Of a stretch of 8,052 bases of DNA, positions 1-7,847 are shown piece after piece. Source of the DNA: JBFHNV01 sp965365655 (lineage in GTDB: Bacteria > Pseudomonadota > Gammaproteobacteria > HK1). Both the position numbers and the translations under genes were made by a program. The stretch's first letter is position 1. Each line of letters opens with the position of its first letter. The DNA lies in the NCBI GenBank assembly GCA_965365655.1, contig CBDUCN010000248.1, positions 1-8,052 of the forward strand. The letters are read 5' to 3'. The notes beneath the pieces are model-generated. The model was not told the DNA's origin and ran no database searches. It saw only the letters and a program-made list of their open reading frames with translations.

Positions 1-4
1 CGCC

Positions 5-46
5 GCGGCGCGGTGCCGGAGATCTCCCGGGTGAGCGCCGCGCCGC
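5..46 (-). terminator. Possible stem-loop after the GGDEF-EAL gene (weak)
   Basis: A perfect 9-bp inverted repeat (GCGGCGCGG at 5-13, CCGCGCCGC at 38-46) begins 7 bases beyond the stop codon of the leftward GGDEF-EAL gene. Between its arms lies the 10-bp palindrome GGAGATCTCC (18-27). The position suits a transcription-ending hairpin. However, the loop is long, no T-tract is visible before the window edge, and such repeats arise easily by chance in DNA this GC-rich. Nothing else can be assigned in bases 1-52. Confidence 0.2.
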
Positions 47-52
47 CGGACA

Positions 53-3000
53 TCAGGGCTCGTCGATGTAGCGCGGCGTGCCGACGGCGTAGCCCTGGGC
101 GTAGTCCACGCCCACCTCGCGCAGCACGGTCAGGAGCTCGTGGCGCTCCACGCCCTCCGCGATGGTGCGCTTGTCCATCAGGCGCGCGACCTCGTTGATG
201 GAGCGCACCATCGCGAGATCGATGGGGTCGTCGAGGATGTCGCGCACGAACTGCGCGTCGATCTTGATGTAGTCCACCGGCAGCGCGCGCAGGTAGCCGA
301 AGCTGGACAGCCCCTTGCCGAAGTCGTCCAGCGCGAAGCGCACGCCCGCGGTCTTCAGGTTCTCCATGAACCGCCGCGCGGTGTCCAGGTTCGCGATCGC
401 GGCGGTCTCCGTGATCTCGAGGCACAGCCGGGCGGGATCGACGCCGTGGCTGTCGCACTGGCTGCGGATGTAGTGCGCGAAGTCGTCCTCGCCCAGCGAC
501 TGCGCCGACAGGTTGATGCCGCACAGCGCGGGGCGCCCGTGGCCGTCGCGGTCGTCGGCGAGCCAGGCGAGCGCCGCGCGCAGCACCCAGCGGTCGATGC
601 GGGCGGCGAGGTTGTAGCGCTCCGCCGCCGGCAGGAACGCGCCGGGCATCACCTCGTTGCCGTCGTCGTCCAGCATCACCAGCAGCAGCTCGCAGTGGTG
701 GGCGCCCGCGCGGCGTGGCGACAGCGGCACCACCGGCTGGGCGCGCAGCCGGAAGCGGTTCGCCGACAGCGCCGCGGAGATGTGGCTCACCCAGTTCATC
801 TCGCCGCGCCGGCGGCTGAGCACGGCGTCGTCGTCGGAGTACACCTGGATGCGGTTGCGCCCATGGTCCTTGGCCACGTAGCACGCGCTGTCCGCGGCCG
901 CGAGCAGCGCCGCCACGCCGCCGAACTCCGGCGTGATGGGCACCAGGCCGATGCTCGCACCCACCTGGAAGTGCCGGTCCTCCCACGTGAACACGAAGTC
1001 CGATATGGCCTGGTGGATCGCGCTCGCGACCCGCGTCGCCTGCGCGAGCGAGCAGTGCTCGATCAGCACCCCGAACTCGTCGCCGCCGAGGCGCGCCACC
1101 GTGTCGCGCTGGCGGACCCGGAACGTGACCGTCTCCGCGAGGCGCTCGAGCAGCGCGTCGCCGGCGACGTGACCGCAGGTGTCGTTCACCACCTTGAACT
1201 GATCCAGGTCCAGGTAGCACAGCGCATGTGCCGTGCCCTCCTCGCGTGCGGCGTCGAGCAGGCGTTGCAGCCGGCGCTCGAACTCGCTGCGGTTGACGAG
1301 GCCGGTGAGGGGGTCGTGAGTGGCCTGGTACGCGAGCCGCGCCGCGAGGTCGTGGCTCTCGGTGATGTCGCGCGTGATCCCGCGGTAGCCGGTGAAGTTC
1401 CCGAGTGCGTCGTGCATGGGGGTCATGCGCACGAACACGCGGTACCGGCTGCCGTCCGGGCGCGTGCGCGTGTACTCGATGGCGCTCGGGCGTCGCGCCT
1501 GGATGTCCGCACGGTGCGCCGCCAGCGCGTCGGCGCTGTCGCACTCGCTGTCGAAGACCTCGTCCTGCTGGCGGCCCGTCATGTCCTCCGGGCCGAGGCC
1601 GGTGAGCTCGCGGCAGCGCTCCGACACGTAGGTGATCCGCATGTCCGCGTCGACCTCCCACAGGTAGTCCGCCGCGAGCTCCGCGAAGTCGCGGAAGCGC
1701 GCCTCGCTGTGCGTGAGGTCGGCCAGCGCCTTCTCCCGCGCCGACACGTCGCGCACCATGCACACCACGGCGTCGCGGCCGCTCAGGCTCACCCGGCGCG
1801 CCGAGATCTCCACCGGCAGGCTGCGCCCGGCGCCGTCGCGATGGGTCTCGCGGCGCCGCGAGACGGCGCCGCGGCTCAGCGTCTCGTCGAGAAAGCGCGG
1901 CGCGGTCTCGGGCTCGTCGAACAGGCCGGCCAGCGGGCGCTCGAGAAGGTCGCGGGTGTCCAGGCCGTACAGCCCCGACGCGGTGCCGTTGGCGTCCACG
2001 ATGCAGCCGCTCGCGGCGTCGACCACCAGCACCGCGTCGTGGTCCGCCTCCACGATCGTGCGGTACTTGTGCTCGCTCTCGCGCAGGCTCTCCTGCATGC
2101 GCACCCGCTCGGTGACGTCGGTGGCGCAGCCCGACCAGCCGCGCAGCCGGCCTTCCGGGTCGAGGATCGGCTGCGCGCTGACCGCGACGTGCAGCTCGCG
2201 CCCGTCGGCGTGGATTCGATGCAGCACGAGGTCGCGGAACGGCTCCGCGCGCTCCAGCGCCGCGAGGTACTCGCGCCAGGACTGCGGCGACATGCCGGGC
2301 GGGGGCGTGTCGCGCAGACGGTGACCCACGATGCCGTCGGCAGGACGGCCGGCGAGCACGTCGAAGCTGTCGGAGACCCAGCGCACCACGAGATCCTCGT
2401 CCAGCTCGAAGAAGTAGTCCGAGGCCGCACGCGCGCACGCGCGCATGCGGTCCTGCGCGTGGCGCAGCGCCTCCACCGCGCGCCGCAGATCGGTGACGTC
2501 CTGCACCGATCCCGACAGCGACACCGGGCGCCCGTCCTGTGCGCGCGTGATCAGGGCGCGCACCCGCAGGTGGCGGTACTCGCCGCTCGCGTGGCGCAGC
2601 CGCACCTCGGCATCGAGGGGGGCGCCGCTCATCAGGTCGCGCTGGCGCTGCGCGAGGAAGGCCGCGCGGTCGTCGGGGTGGATGCGTTGCACCAGCTCCG
2701 AGTAGCGCGCCGGGATCTCACCGGGGCGGTAACCCAGCATCTCGTACAGCCGTGGCGACCACCAGGACTCGTCGCGGCCCACGTCGGGCCGATGCCAGAA
2801 ACCGTCGCTGGAGCCCTGGGCCGCGAGCGCCCAGCGCTCGAGCTCGCCGCTGGCCGTGGTCTGCGCGGCGGGGTGCAGGCGCGCGGCCACCAGCACCAGC
2901 AGCGAGCGCCGCGGCGGGTCGAGCGCGCTCAGGCGAAGCTGCAGGTCCACGGACGCGTGTCCCGGCGGTTCGATCCGCGCGGTCCAGGTGGTGCTGGCGC

Positions 3001-3259
3001 CGGTCGTGCGCAGATCGCCGGGGCAGCCCGGCACCAGCACCTTCAGATTGCAGCCCGCCGGCGGGCCGTCGTCGAGGCCGAACAGCGCCCGCGCGGCAGG
3101 GTTCGCGTGCACCACGGTGCCGCACGGCTTCGCGAGCAGCATGGCCTCGGCCGCGAGATCGGCCATCGCGCGCGCGATCGCCAGCGGCGCCGTGCCTTCC
3201 GGCACCAGCGGCCTGATGCTCGCGGAGGCGTCCCCCGCTGGCGCGCGGCCGTCGCTCAC
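53..3259 (-). CDS. Multi-PAS GGDEF-EAL c-di-GMP signalling protein
   Basis: This 1068-residue protein is predicted to make and/or degrade cyclic di-GMP. No signal peptide or membrane segment is visible, so it is probably a cytoplasmic sensor. About five PAS-like domains come first (roughly residues 27-130, 146-258, 270-385, 395-507, 518-635), the second resembling PAS_3 (IHPDDR near 193). The GGDEF domain (about 640-805) looks fully active: GGDEF at 725-729, metal and substrate residues D684, N692 and D701, and an inhibitory I-site RxxD (R716, D719) exactly five residues upstream. The EAL domain (about 823-1066) keeps the usual catalytic set: E857, N916, E948, D978/D979, K999, E1035 and Q1055. 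Its signature is ELLLV rather than EALLR, so the phosphate-contacting arginine is replaced by valine. I chose the GTG at 3257-3259 because a GAGG ribosome-binding site lies 8 bases upstream. The family is certain; the ligands of the PAS domains and the net activity are unknown. Confidence 0.95.
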   Translation of the reverse strand: MSDGRAPAGDASASIRPLVPEGTAPLAIARAMADLAAEAMLLAKPCGTVVHANPAARALFGLDDGPPAGCNLKVLVPGCPGDLRTTGASTTWTARIEPPGHASVDLQLRLSALDPPRRSLLVLVAARLHPAAQTTASGELERWALAAQGSSDGFWHRPDVGRDESWWSPRLYEMLGYRPGEIPARYSELVQRIHPDDRAAFLAQRQRDLMSGAPLDAEVRLRHASGEYRHLRVRALITRAQDGRPVSLSGSVQDVTDLRRAVEALRHAQDRMRACARAASDYFFELDEDLVVRWVSDSFDVLAGRPADGIVGHRLRDTPPPGMSPQSWREYLAALERAEPFRDLVLHRIHADGRELHVAVSAQPILDPEGRLRGWSGCATDVTERVRMQESLRESEHKYRTIVEADHDAVLVVDAASGCIVDANGTASGLYGLDTRDLLERPLAGLFDEPETAPRFLDETLSRGAVSRRRETHRDGAGRSLPVEISARRVSLSGRDAVVCMVRDVSAREKALADLTHSEARFRDFAELAADYLWEVDADMRITYVSERCRELTGLGPEDMTGRQQDEVFDSECDSADALAAHRADIQARRPSAIEYTRTRPDGSRYRVFVRMTPMHDALGNFTGYRGITRDITESHDLAARLAYQATHDPLTGLVNRSEFERRLQRLLDAAREEGTAHALCYLDLDQFKVVNDTCGHVAGDALLERLAETVTFRVRQRDTVARLGGDEFGVLIEHCSLAQATRVASAIHQAISDFVFTWEDRHFQVGASIGLVPITPEFGGVAALLAAADSACYVAKDHGRNRIQVYSDDDAVLSRRRGEMNWVSHISAALSANRFRLRAQPVVPLSPRRAGAHHCELLLVMLDDDGNEVMPGAFLPAAERYNLAARIDRWVLRAALAWLADDRDGHGRPALCGINLSAQSLGEDDFAHYIRSQCDSHGVDPARLCLEITETAAIANLDTARRFMENLKTAGVRFALDDFGKGLSSFGYLRALPVDYIKIDAQFVRDILDDPIDLAMVRSINEVARLMDKRTIAEGVERHELLTVLREVGVDYAQGYAVGTPRYIDEP

Positions 3260-3367
3260 GGGCCGGTCCTCACCTTCAGCGTTGCGGTGATTTCGAAGTC
3301 TAGGCCCTGACAGGCCGCGGCAACATGCGTTCCGTCAACGGCCCGACGCATCCGCGCCGGGCGATGC
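3260..3367 (-). other. 108-bp gap between malonyl-CoA decarboxylase and GGDEF-EAL genes
   Basis: This gap should hold the end of the decarboxylase transcript and any promoter for the GGDEF-EAL gene. A 6-bp inverted repeat (ATGCGT 3325-3330, ACGCAT 3346-3351) with a 15-base loop follows the decarboxylase stop, but it has no T-run and is a poor terminator. On the minus strand a weak promoter can be drawn from TTGCCG and TAGACT, but their spacing is only 15 bases. The gap is large enough for separate transcription, though read-through from the upstream pair cannot be excluded. Confidence 0.3.
3268..3271 (-). promoter_or_regulatory. Ribosome-binding site of the GGDEF-EAL gene
   Basis: On the minus strand GAGG (within GGTGAGG) stands 8 bases before the GTG codon at 3259. 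This supports GTG as the start; no ATG fits better here. Confidence 0.6.
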
Positions 3368-4792
3368 TCAGCCTCGGGCGAGCTTGCGCACCGGCGGCGA
3401 GCACGCAATCCGGCCCTCCGCGCTGTAGGCCTCGTGGTTCTTCTCGATGTCCGACAGCTTGTAGAGGTAGTTGACCATGATGCCGGCGGACTGCTCGATC
3501 CCCTTGCGGGACAGGTCCGCGGCCCAGTTCAGGCGCTCCACGCGGGCGCCGTTGGAGAGGTGGAAGTGCGCGACCCGGTCGTGGGACTGATCGCCGCGGC
3601 GCGCCTCCAGCAGGTAGCGCGCGGCCATGCGCATCAGCAGCGGCTCGAGCGCCTTGCCGAGCGCCTCGTCGCGGGTGGCGTCGCGGCGGTTGAGCAGGTG
3701 TGCGAAGGCCTCGGGCATGTTCGACTGCCCGCTCAGCTCCAGCAGCGAGGCGCGCTCGGCGTGCTCCAGACCGTGCTCGTCGCCTTCGAGCACGCCGTCC
3801 AGCCAGCGGCGGAATCCGGGAATCGGCGACAGGGTGGAGAAGGTCTTGAGATTCGGCAGCTCCCTCGCGAGATCGCTGACCACCCGCTTGATCAGGAAGT
3901 TGCCGAAGCTCACCCCCGCCAGCCCGCGCTGACAGTTCGAGATCGAGTAGAAGATCGCGGTGTCGGCGCGCTCCGGGTCCACCACCGGCGCCTGCTCGTC
4001 GAGCAGCTCCTGGACGTTGTCGGCGATGCCGTTCACGAGCGCGATCTCGACGAAGATCAGCGGCTCGTCCGGCATGTGGGGGTGGAAGTACGCGTAGCAG
4101 CGCCGGTCGTCGCCGAGGCGGTTCTTGAGGTCGTGCCAGGAGCGGATCGCGTGCACCGCCTCGTAGGCGATCAGCTTCTCGAGCAGCGCGGCGGAGGTGT
4201 CCCACGTGATGCGCCGCAGCTCCAGGAAGCCGATGTCGAACCAGGACGCGAGCAGGCGATGCACGTCCCGGTCCAGGGCCGCCAGCTCGGGATCCCCGCG
4301 CGCGAGGGGGATCAGCTCGGCGCGCAGGTCGACGAGGAACTTGATGCCGGCCTCGAGGCCGTTGAACTGCGCCAGCAGGTGCACCCGCGGGGCGTCGAGG
4401 AGCTCGCGCAGCCTGTCCTCCGCGCGCCGCCGCGCCTCGTCGTCGGAGGCCTCGTGGCGCGCGCGGATGGCCGTCTCGACGGCGTCGCCGTCGACGTCGT
4501 AGTCGTGGGCGAGGATCTTGAGAAAGCGATGCCGCCCCGCCGGGCTCAGCACCAGGTAGGTCTCGCCCAGCTCCGCGGCGCGGGCGCGCGCCGACACCTC
4601 GCCGCCGCGCCCCTCGAGGCAGGCGTCGATCTGGTCGCGAACGCGTGCCGCGTCGTCGTCGGACAGGTCGCGGGAGACCGCGTCCTTGAGCGCCGCCGGT
4701 CCGCCCAGCGGCCACGCGAGACGCACCCGGCGCAGCGCGCGGCCCCACAGGCCCTCGGAGGGCGCGCCGGCCGGCTCGGCGGTCTGGCTCAT
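3368..4792 (-). CDS. Malonyl-CoA decarboxylase
   Basis: The predicted enzyme (474 residues) decarboxylates malonyl-CoA to acetyl-CoA and CO2. Its length suits the family (human enzyme about 490, rhizobial MatA about 460). The helical N-terminal region spans about residues 40-200. The GNAT-like catalytic domain follows, with blocks closely matching the human enzyme: FYSISNCQRGLAGV (281-294), FGNFLIKRVV (296-305), LSPIPGF (321-327) and FHLSNGA (410-416). By alignment from memory the catalytic pair (human Ser329 and His423) corresponds to S319 and H411. No targeting peptide is seen, so it should be cytosolic. The open frame runs upstream to 5245, but that part lies antiframe inside the enoyl-CoA hydratase gene. 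The ATG at 4790-4792, giving MSQTAEPAG, is the sensible start. It lies 23 bp after the hydratase stop with no clear ribosome-binding site, which suggests one transcript and translational coupling. It is not beside matB/matC malonate genes here, so malonate use is not implied. Activity on methylmalonyl-CoA is possible but untested. Confidence 0.93.
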   Translation of the reverse strand: MSQTAEPAGAPSEGLWGRALRRVRLAWPLGGPAALKDAVSRDLSDDDAARVRDQIDACLEGRGGEVSARARAAELGETYLVLSPAGRHRFLKILAHDYDVDGDAVETAIRARHEASDDEARRRAEDRLRELLDAPRVHLLAQFNGLEAGIKFLVDLRAELIPLARGDPELAALDRDVHRLLASWFDIGFLELRRITWDTSAALLEKLIAYEAVHAIRSWHDLKNRLGDDRRCYAYFHPHMPDEPLIFVEIALVNGIADNVQELLDEQAPVVDPERADTAIFYSISNCQRGLAGVSFGNFLIKRVVSDLARELPNLKTFSTLSPIPGFRRWLDGVLEGDEHGLEHAERASLLELSGQSNMPEAFAHLLNRRDATRDEALGKALEPLLMRMAARYLLEARRGDQSHDRVAHFHLSNGARVERLNWAADLSRKGIEQSAGIMVNYLYKLSDIEKNHEAYSAEGRIACSPPVRKLARG

Positions 4793-4815
4793 CGGCGACG
4801 TGCGGGCGGGACGCG

Positions 4816-5589
4816 TCAGCGGTGGCGCCACTCGGGCGCGCGCTTCGCGACGAAGGCTTCCATGCCTTCGCGGCGGTCGTCCAGGGCGAAGGTCGAGAAG
4901 AACATGCGGCGCTCGAAGCGCAGGCCCTCGGCCAGGGTGGTCTCGTACGCGCGGTTCACGCATTCCTTGGCCATGCGCACGACCGGCCGCGAGAAGCCGG
5001 CGATCGTGTGCGCGGCCTTCATCGCCTCGTCGAGCAGCGCGTCGGCGGGCACCACGCGGCTCACGAGGCCGGCGCGCTCGGCCTCCTCGGCGTCCATCAT
5101 GCGCCCGGTGAGGCACATGTCCATCGCCCGCGCCTTGCCGACGAAGCGGGCCAGGCGCTGGGTGCCCCCGAGGCCCGGGAACGTGCCGATCTTGATCTCC
5201 GGCTGGCCGAAGCGGGCGCTGTCGGCGGCGATCAGCAGGTCGCACATCATCGCGAGCTCGCAGCCGCCGCCGAGCGCGTAGCCGGCCACCGCCGCGATCA
5301 GCGGCGTGCGCGTCTCGCCGATGCGGTCCCAGCCGTCGAAGTGCCCGCCCAGGTACGCGTCCATGAAGTCCTTGTCCTGCATCTCCTTGATGTCGGCGCC
5401 GGCGGCGAAGGCTTTATCGCTGCCGGTGAGCACGATGGCGCCCACCGTCTCGTCGTCGTCCAGGGCGGCCACCGCGGCGGTGAGCTCCTCCTTGAGCCGC
5501 ACGTTGAGCGCGTTCAGGGCCTGCGGCCGGTTCAGCCGCACCAGCGCCACCGCGCCGTCGCGCTCCACGATGATGGTCTCGTAATCCAT
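4816..5589 (-). CDS. Short-chain enoyl-CoA hydratase (crotonase family)
   Basis: This 257-residue soluble protein adds water to trans-2-enoyl-CoA to give 3-hydroxyacyl-CoA in beta-oxidation and related routes. It reads like the mature part of mitochondrial ECHS1 along its whole length: FAAGADIKEM (61-70), GGGCELAMMCD (107-117), FGQPEIKIGTFPGLGGTQRL (127-146) and a C-terminal AFVAKR block. Both catalytic glutamates of true hydratases are present (E111 in GGCE, E131 in GQPE), and the oxyanion-hole backbone positions fall near A65 and G108. Keeping both glutamates argues against the methylmalonyl-CoA decarboxylase (ScpB/YgfG) branch, which otherwise would be tempting next to a methylmalonyl-CoA mutase. 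The ATG at 5587-5589 is preceded by GGAG. It is the first gene of the leftward unit and is followed closely by malonyl-CoA decarboxylase. Crotonyl-CoA is the likely substrate class. Hydration of acryloyl-CoA or branched enoyl-CoAs is possible, and sequence alone cannot decide. Confidence 0.93.
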   Translation of the reverse strand: MDYETIIVERDGAVALVRLNRPQALNALNVRLKEELTAAVAALDDDETVGAIVLTGSDKAFAAGADIKEMQDKDFMDAYLGGHFDGWDRIGETRTPLIAAVAGYALGGGCELAMMCDLLIAADSARFGQPEIKIGTFPGLGGTQRLARFVGKARAMDMCLTGRMMDAEEAERAGLVSRVVPADALLDEAMKAAHTIAGFSRPVVRMAKECVNRAYETTLAEGLRFERRMFFSTFALDDRREGMEAFVAKRAPEWRHR

Positions 5590-5596
5590 GATCCGT

Positions 5597-5600
5597 CTCC
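5597..5600 (-). promoter_or_regulatory. Ribosome-binding site of the enoyl-CoA hydratase gene
   Basis: On the minus strand GGAG lies 7 bases before the ATG at 5589, within GGACGGAGACGG. It fixes the hydratase start. Confidence 0.7.
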
Positions 5601-5618
5601 GTCCCGAATGCAGTCCGA

Positions 5619-5647
5619 GTGATCTCGATCAACGTGATCTCGATCAA
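5619..5647. promoter_or_regulatory. Two tandem FNR/ANR-like palindromic boxes
   Basis: GTGATCTCGATCAA occurs twice, exactly, at 5619-5632 and 5634-5647, so the centres are 15 bp apart. Each copy is a dyad (TGATC-TC-GATCA) and matches the FNR/ANR/DNR consensus TTGAT-N4-ATCAA at 9 of 10 fixed bases, the only mismatch being the first G. The match to the CRP site is poorer (about 7 of 10). The boxes end 30 bp before the hydratase start on one side and lie about 170 bp before the prpE start on the other, so a bound regulator could act on either gene. The repeat is directly visible; the identity of the regulator is inference. A different dimeric regulator could recognise the same dyad. Confidence 0.55.
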
Positions 5648-5670
5648 GTGGCGGCCCGAACGCCGTGCGC

Positions 5671-5676
5671 TACCAT
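5671..5676 (+). promoter_or_regulatory. Candidate -10 element for prpE
   Basis: TACCAT matches 4 of 6 bases of TATAAT. If transcription began about 7 bases later, near 5683, the right-hand FNR-like box would be centred close to -42, the position of FNR at class II activated promoters. No good -35 hexamer is visible, which is normal for such promoters. The resulting leader would be about 135 bases. Tentative. Confidence 0.3.
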
Positions 5677-5694
5677 GAGCCGCCGCAAAGGGTG

Positions 5695-5708
5695 CCGACG
5701 AACGTCGG
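5695..5708. repeat. 14-bp perfect inverted repeat in the prpE leader
   Basis: CCGACG-AA-CGTCGG is a perfect dyad in the prpE upstream region. It could be an operator for a dimeric regulator, or a 5-bp RNA hairpin with a GAAC loop. I recognise no known factor for it. Confidence 0.35.
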
Positions 5709-5738
5709 GACTCGCAAGCAGCCGGGGCCTGGGGGGTT

Positions 5739-5780
5739 TGCTGCGGTGCAGCACGCGTGCCAGAATCCGGCGACGGCACG
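5739..5780 (+). other. Two consecutive short hairpins in the prpE leader
   Basis: TGCTGC (5739-5744) and GCAGCA (5748-5753) form a perfect 6-bp stem with a 3-base loop. Two bases further on, CGTGCC (5756-5761) pairs with GGCACG (5775-5780) across a 13-base loop. Together with the dyad at 5695-5708, the leader would carry three separate stems. No run of T follows, and the bases do not fit a riboswitch class that I know. Confidence 0.3.
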
Positions 5781-5804
5781 ACAAGATCAACCAGAGCGGC
5801 ATGC

Positions 5805-5811
5805 AGGGGGG
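5805..5811 (+). promoter_or_regulatory. Ribosome-binding site of prpE
   Basis: A purine run, AGGGGGG, stands 6 bases before the ATG at 5818. It supports this ATG over the in-frame start further upstream at 5665. Confidence 0.55.
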
Positions 5812-5817
5812 ACTGTC

Positions 5818-7718
<1,901 letters not shown>

Positions 7719-7719
<1 letters not shown>

Positions 7720-7739
7720 GCCGCGCGCCGGGCGCGGCT
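7719..7739 (+). other. GC-rich hairpin at the prpE stop codon
   Basis: AGCCGCGC (7719-7726) pairs perfectly with GCGCGGCT (7732-7739) over a 5-base loop. The first arm starts on the last base of the prpE TGA. With no T-run after it, this is not a standard terminator. It could stabilise the prpE end of a shared mRNA or reduce read-through into the mutase gene. Confidence 0.4.
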
Positions 7740-7748
7740 GGCGCGAGG

Positions 7749-7768
7749 CGGGGCGCAGCCGCCCGCGC
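7749..7768 (+). other. Second inverted repeat in the prpE-mutase gap
   Basis: GGGCGC (7749-7754) can pair with GCGCCC (7763-7768) over an 8-base loop. A shorter alternative pairing, GGGCG with CGCCC at 7759-7763, overlaps it. The local base composition makes chance pairing likely. Confidence 0.25.
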
Positions 7769-7806
7769 CCGACGCCCGGGGTGGGTGAGCACGGCTGACG
7801 ATCAGC

Positions 7807-7822
7807 GCGGGCGGGAGCCCGC
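7807..7822 (+). other. Hairpin with GNRA-type loop before the mutase gene
   Basis: GCGGGC (7807-7812) and GCCCGC (7817-7822) form a perfect 6-bp stem closed by GGGA, which fits the stable GNRA tetraloop pattern. It ends 12 bases before the mutase ribosome-binding site, so it could affect ribosome access or mRNA processing. Confidence 0.35.
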
Positions 7823-7834
7823 AGGCAAGCGCCC

Positions 7835-7839
7835 GGAGG
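7835..7839 (+). promoter_or_regulatory. Ribosome-binding site of the methylmalonyl-CoA mutase gene
   Basis: GGAGG lies 8 bases before the ATG at 7848, a strong and well-spaced site that fixes the start of the partial gene. Confidence 0.75.
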
Positions 7840-7847
7840 CTACTGCA

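Noticed and set aside
140..3310. A 1056-codon open frame on the plus strand opposite the GGDEF-EAL gene
   Set aside because: It is rich in Arg, Ala, Val and His with no recognisable domain, and lies antisense to a gene with unmistakable domains. Long antisense frames are expected from codon bias at this GC content.
4793..5245. N-terminal extension of malonyl-CoA decarboxylase to 625 residues
   Set aside because: The added residues are low-complexity Arg/Gly/Pro sequence read from within the hydratase gene; family similarity begins after the ATG at 4792.
3434..5281. A 615-codon plus-strand frame opposite the decarboxylase and hydratase genes
   Set aside because: It has shadow composition, spans two real genes on the other strand and has no domain signature.
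4816..5589. Calling the hydratase a methylmalonyl-CoA decarboxylase (ScpB) because of the mutase neighbour
   Set aside because: Both hydratase glutamates and the ECHS1-like blocks are present, so hydratase is the better call.
5619..5647. Reading the tandem repeat as a CRISPR, integration site or CRP site
   Set aside because: There are only two copies with a one-base gap and no spacers, no integrase or tRNA is nearby, and the CRP match is weaker than the FNR match.
5665..5817. N-terminal extension of prpE to 684 residues
   Set aside because: The extra 51 residues do not resemble PrpE N-termini, while the ATG at 5818 has a ribosome-binding site and the expected first residues.
7720..7847. A cobalamin riboswitch before the B12-dependent mutase
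   Set aside because: I could not find the conserved B12-box or the other core segments of the cobalamin riboswitch here or in the prpE leader.
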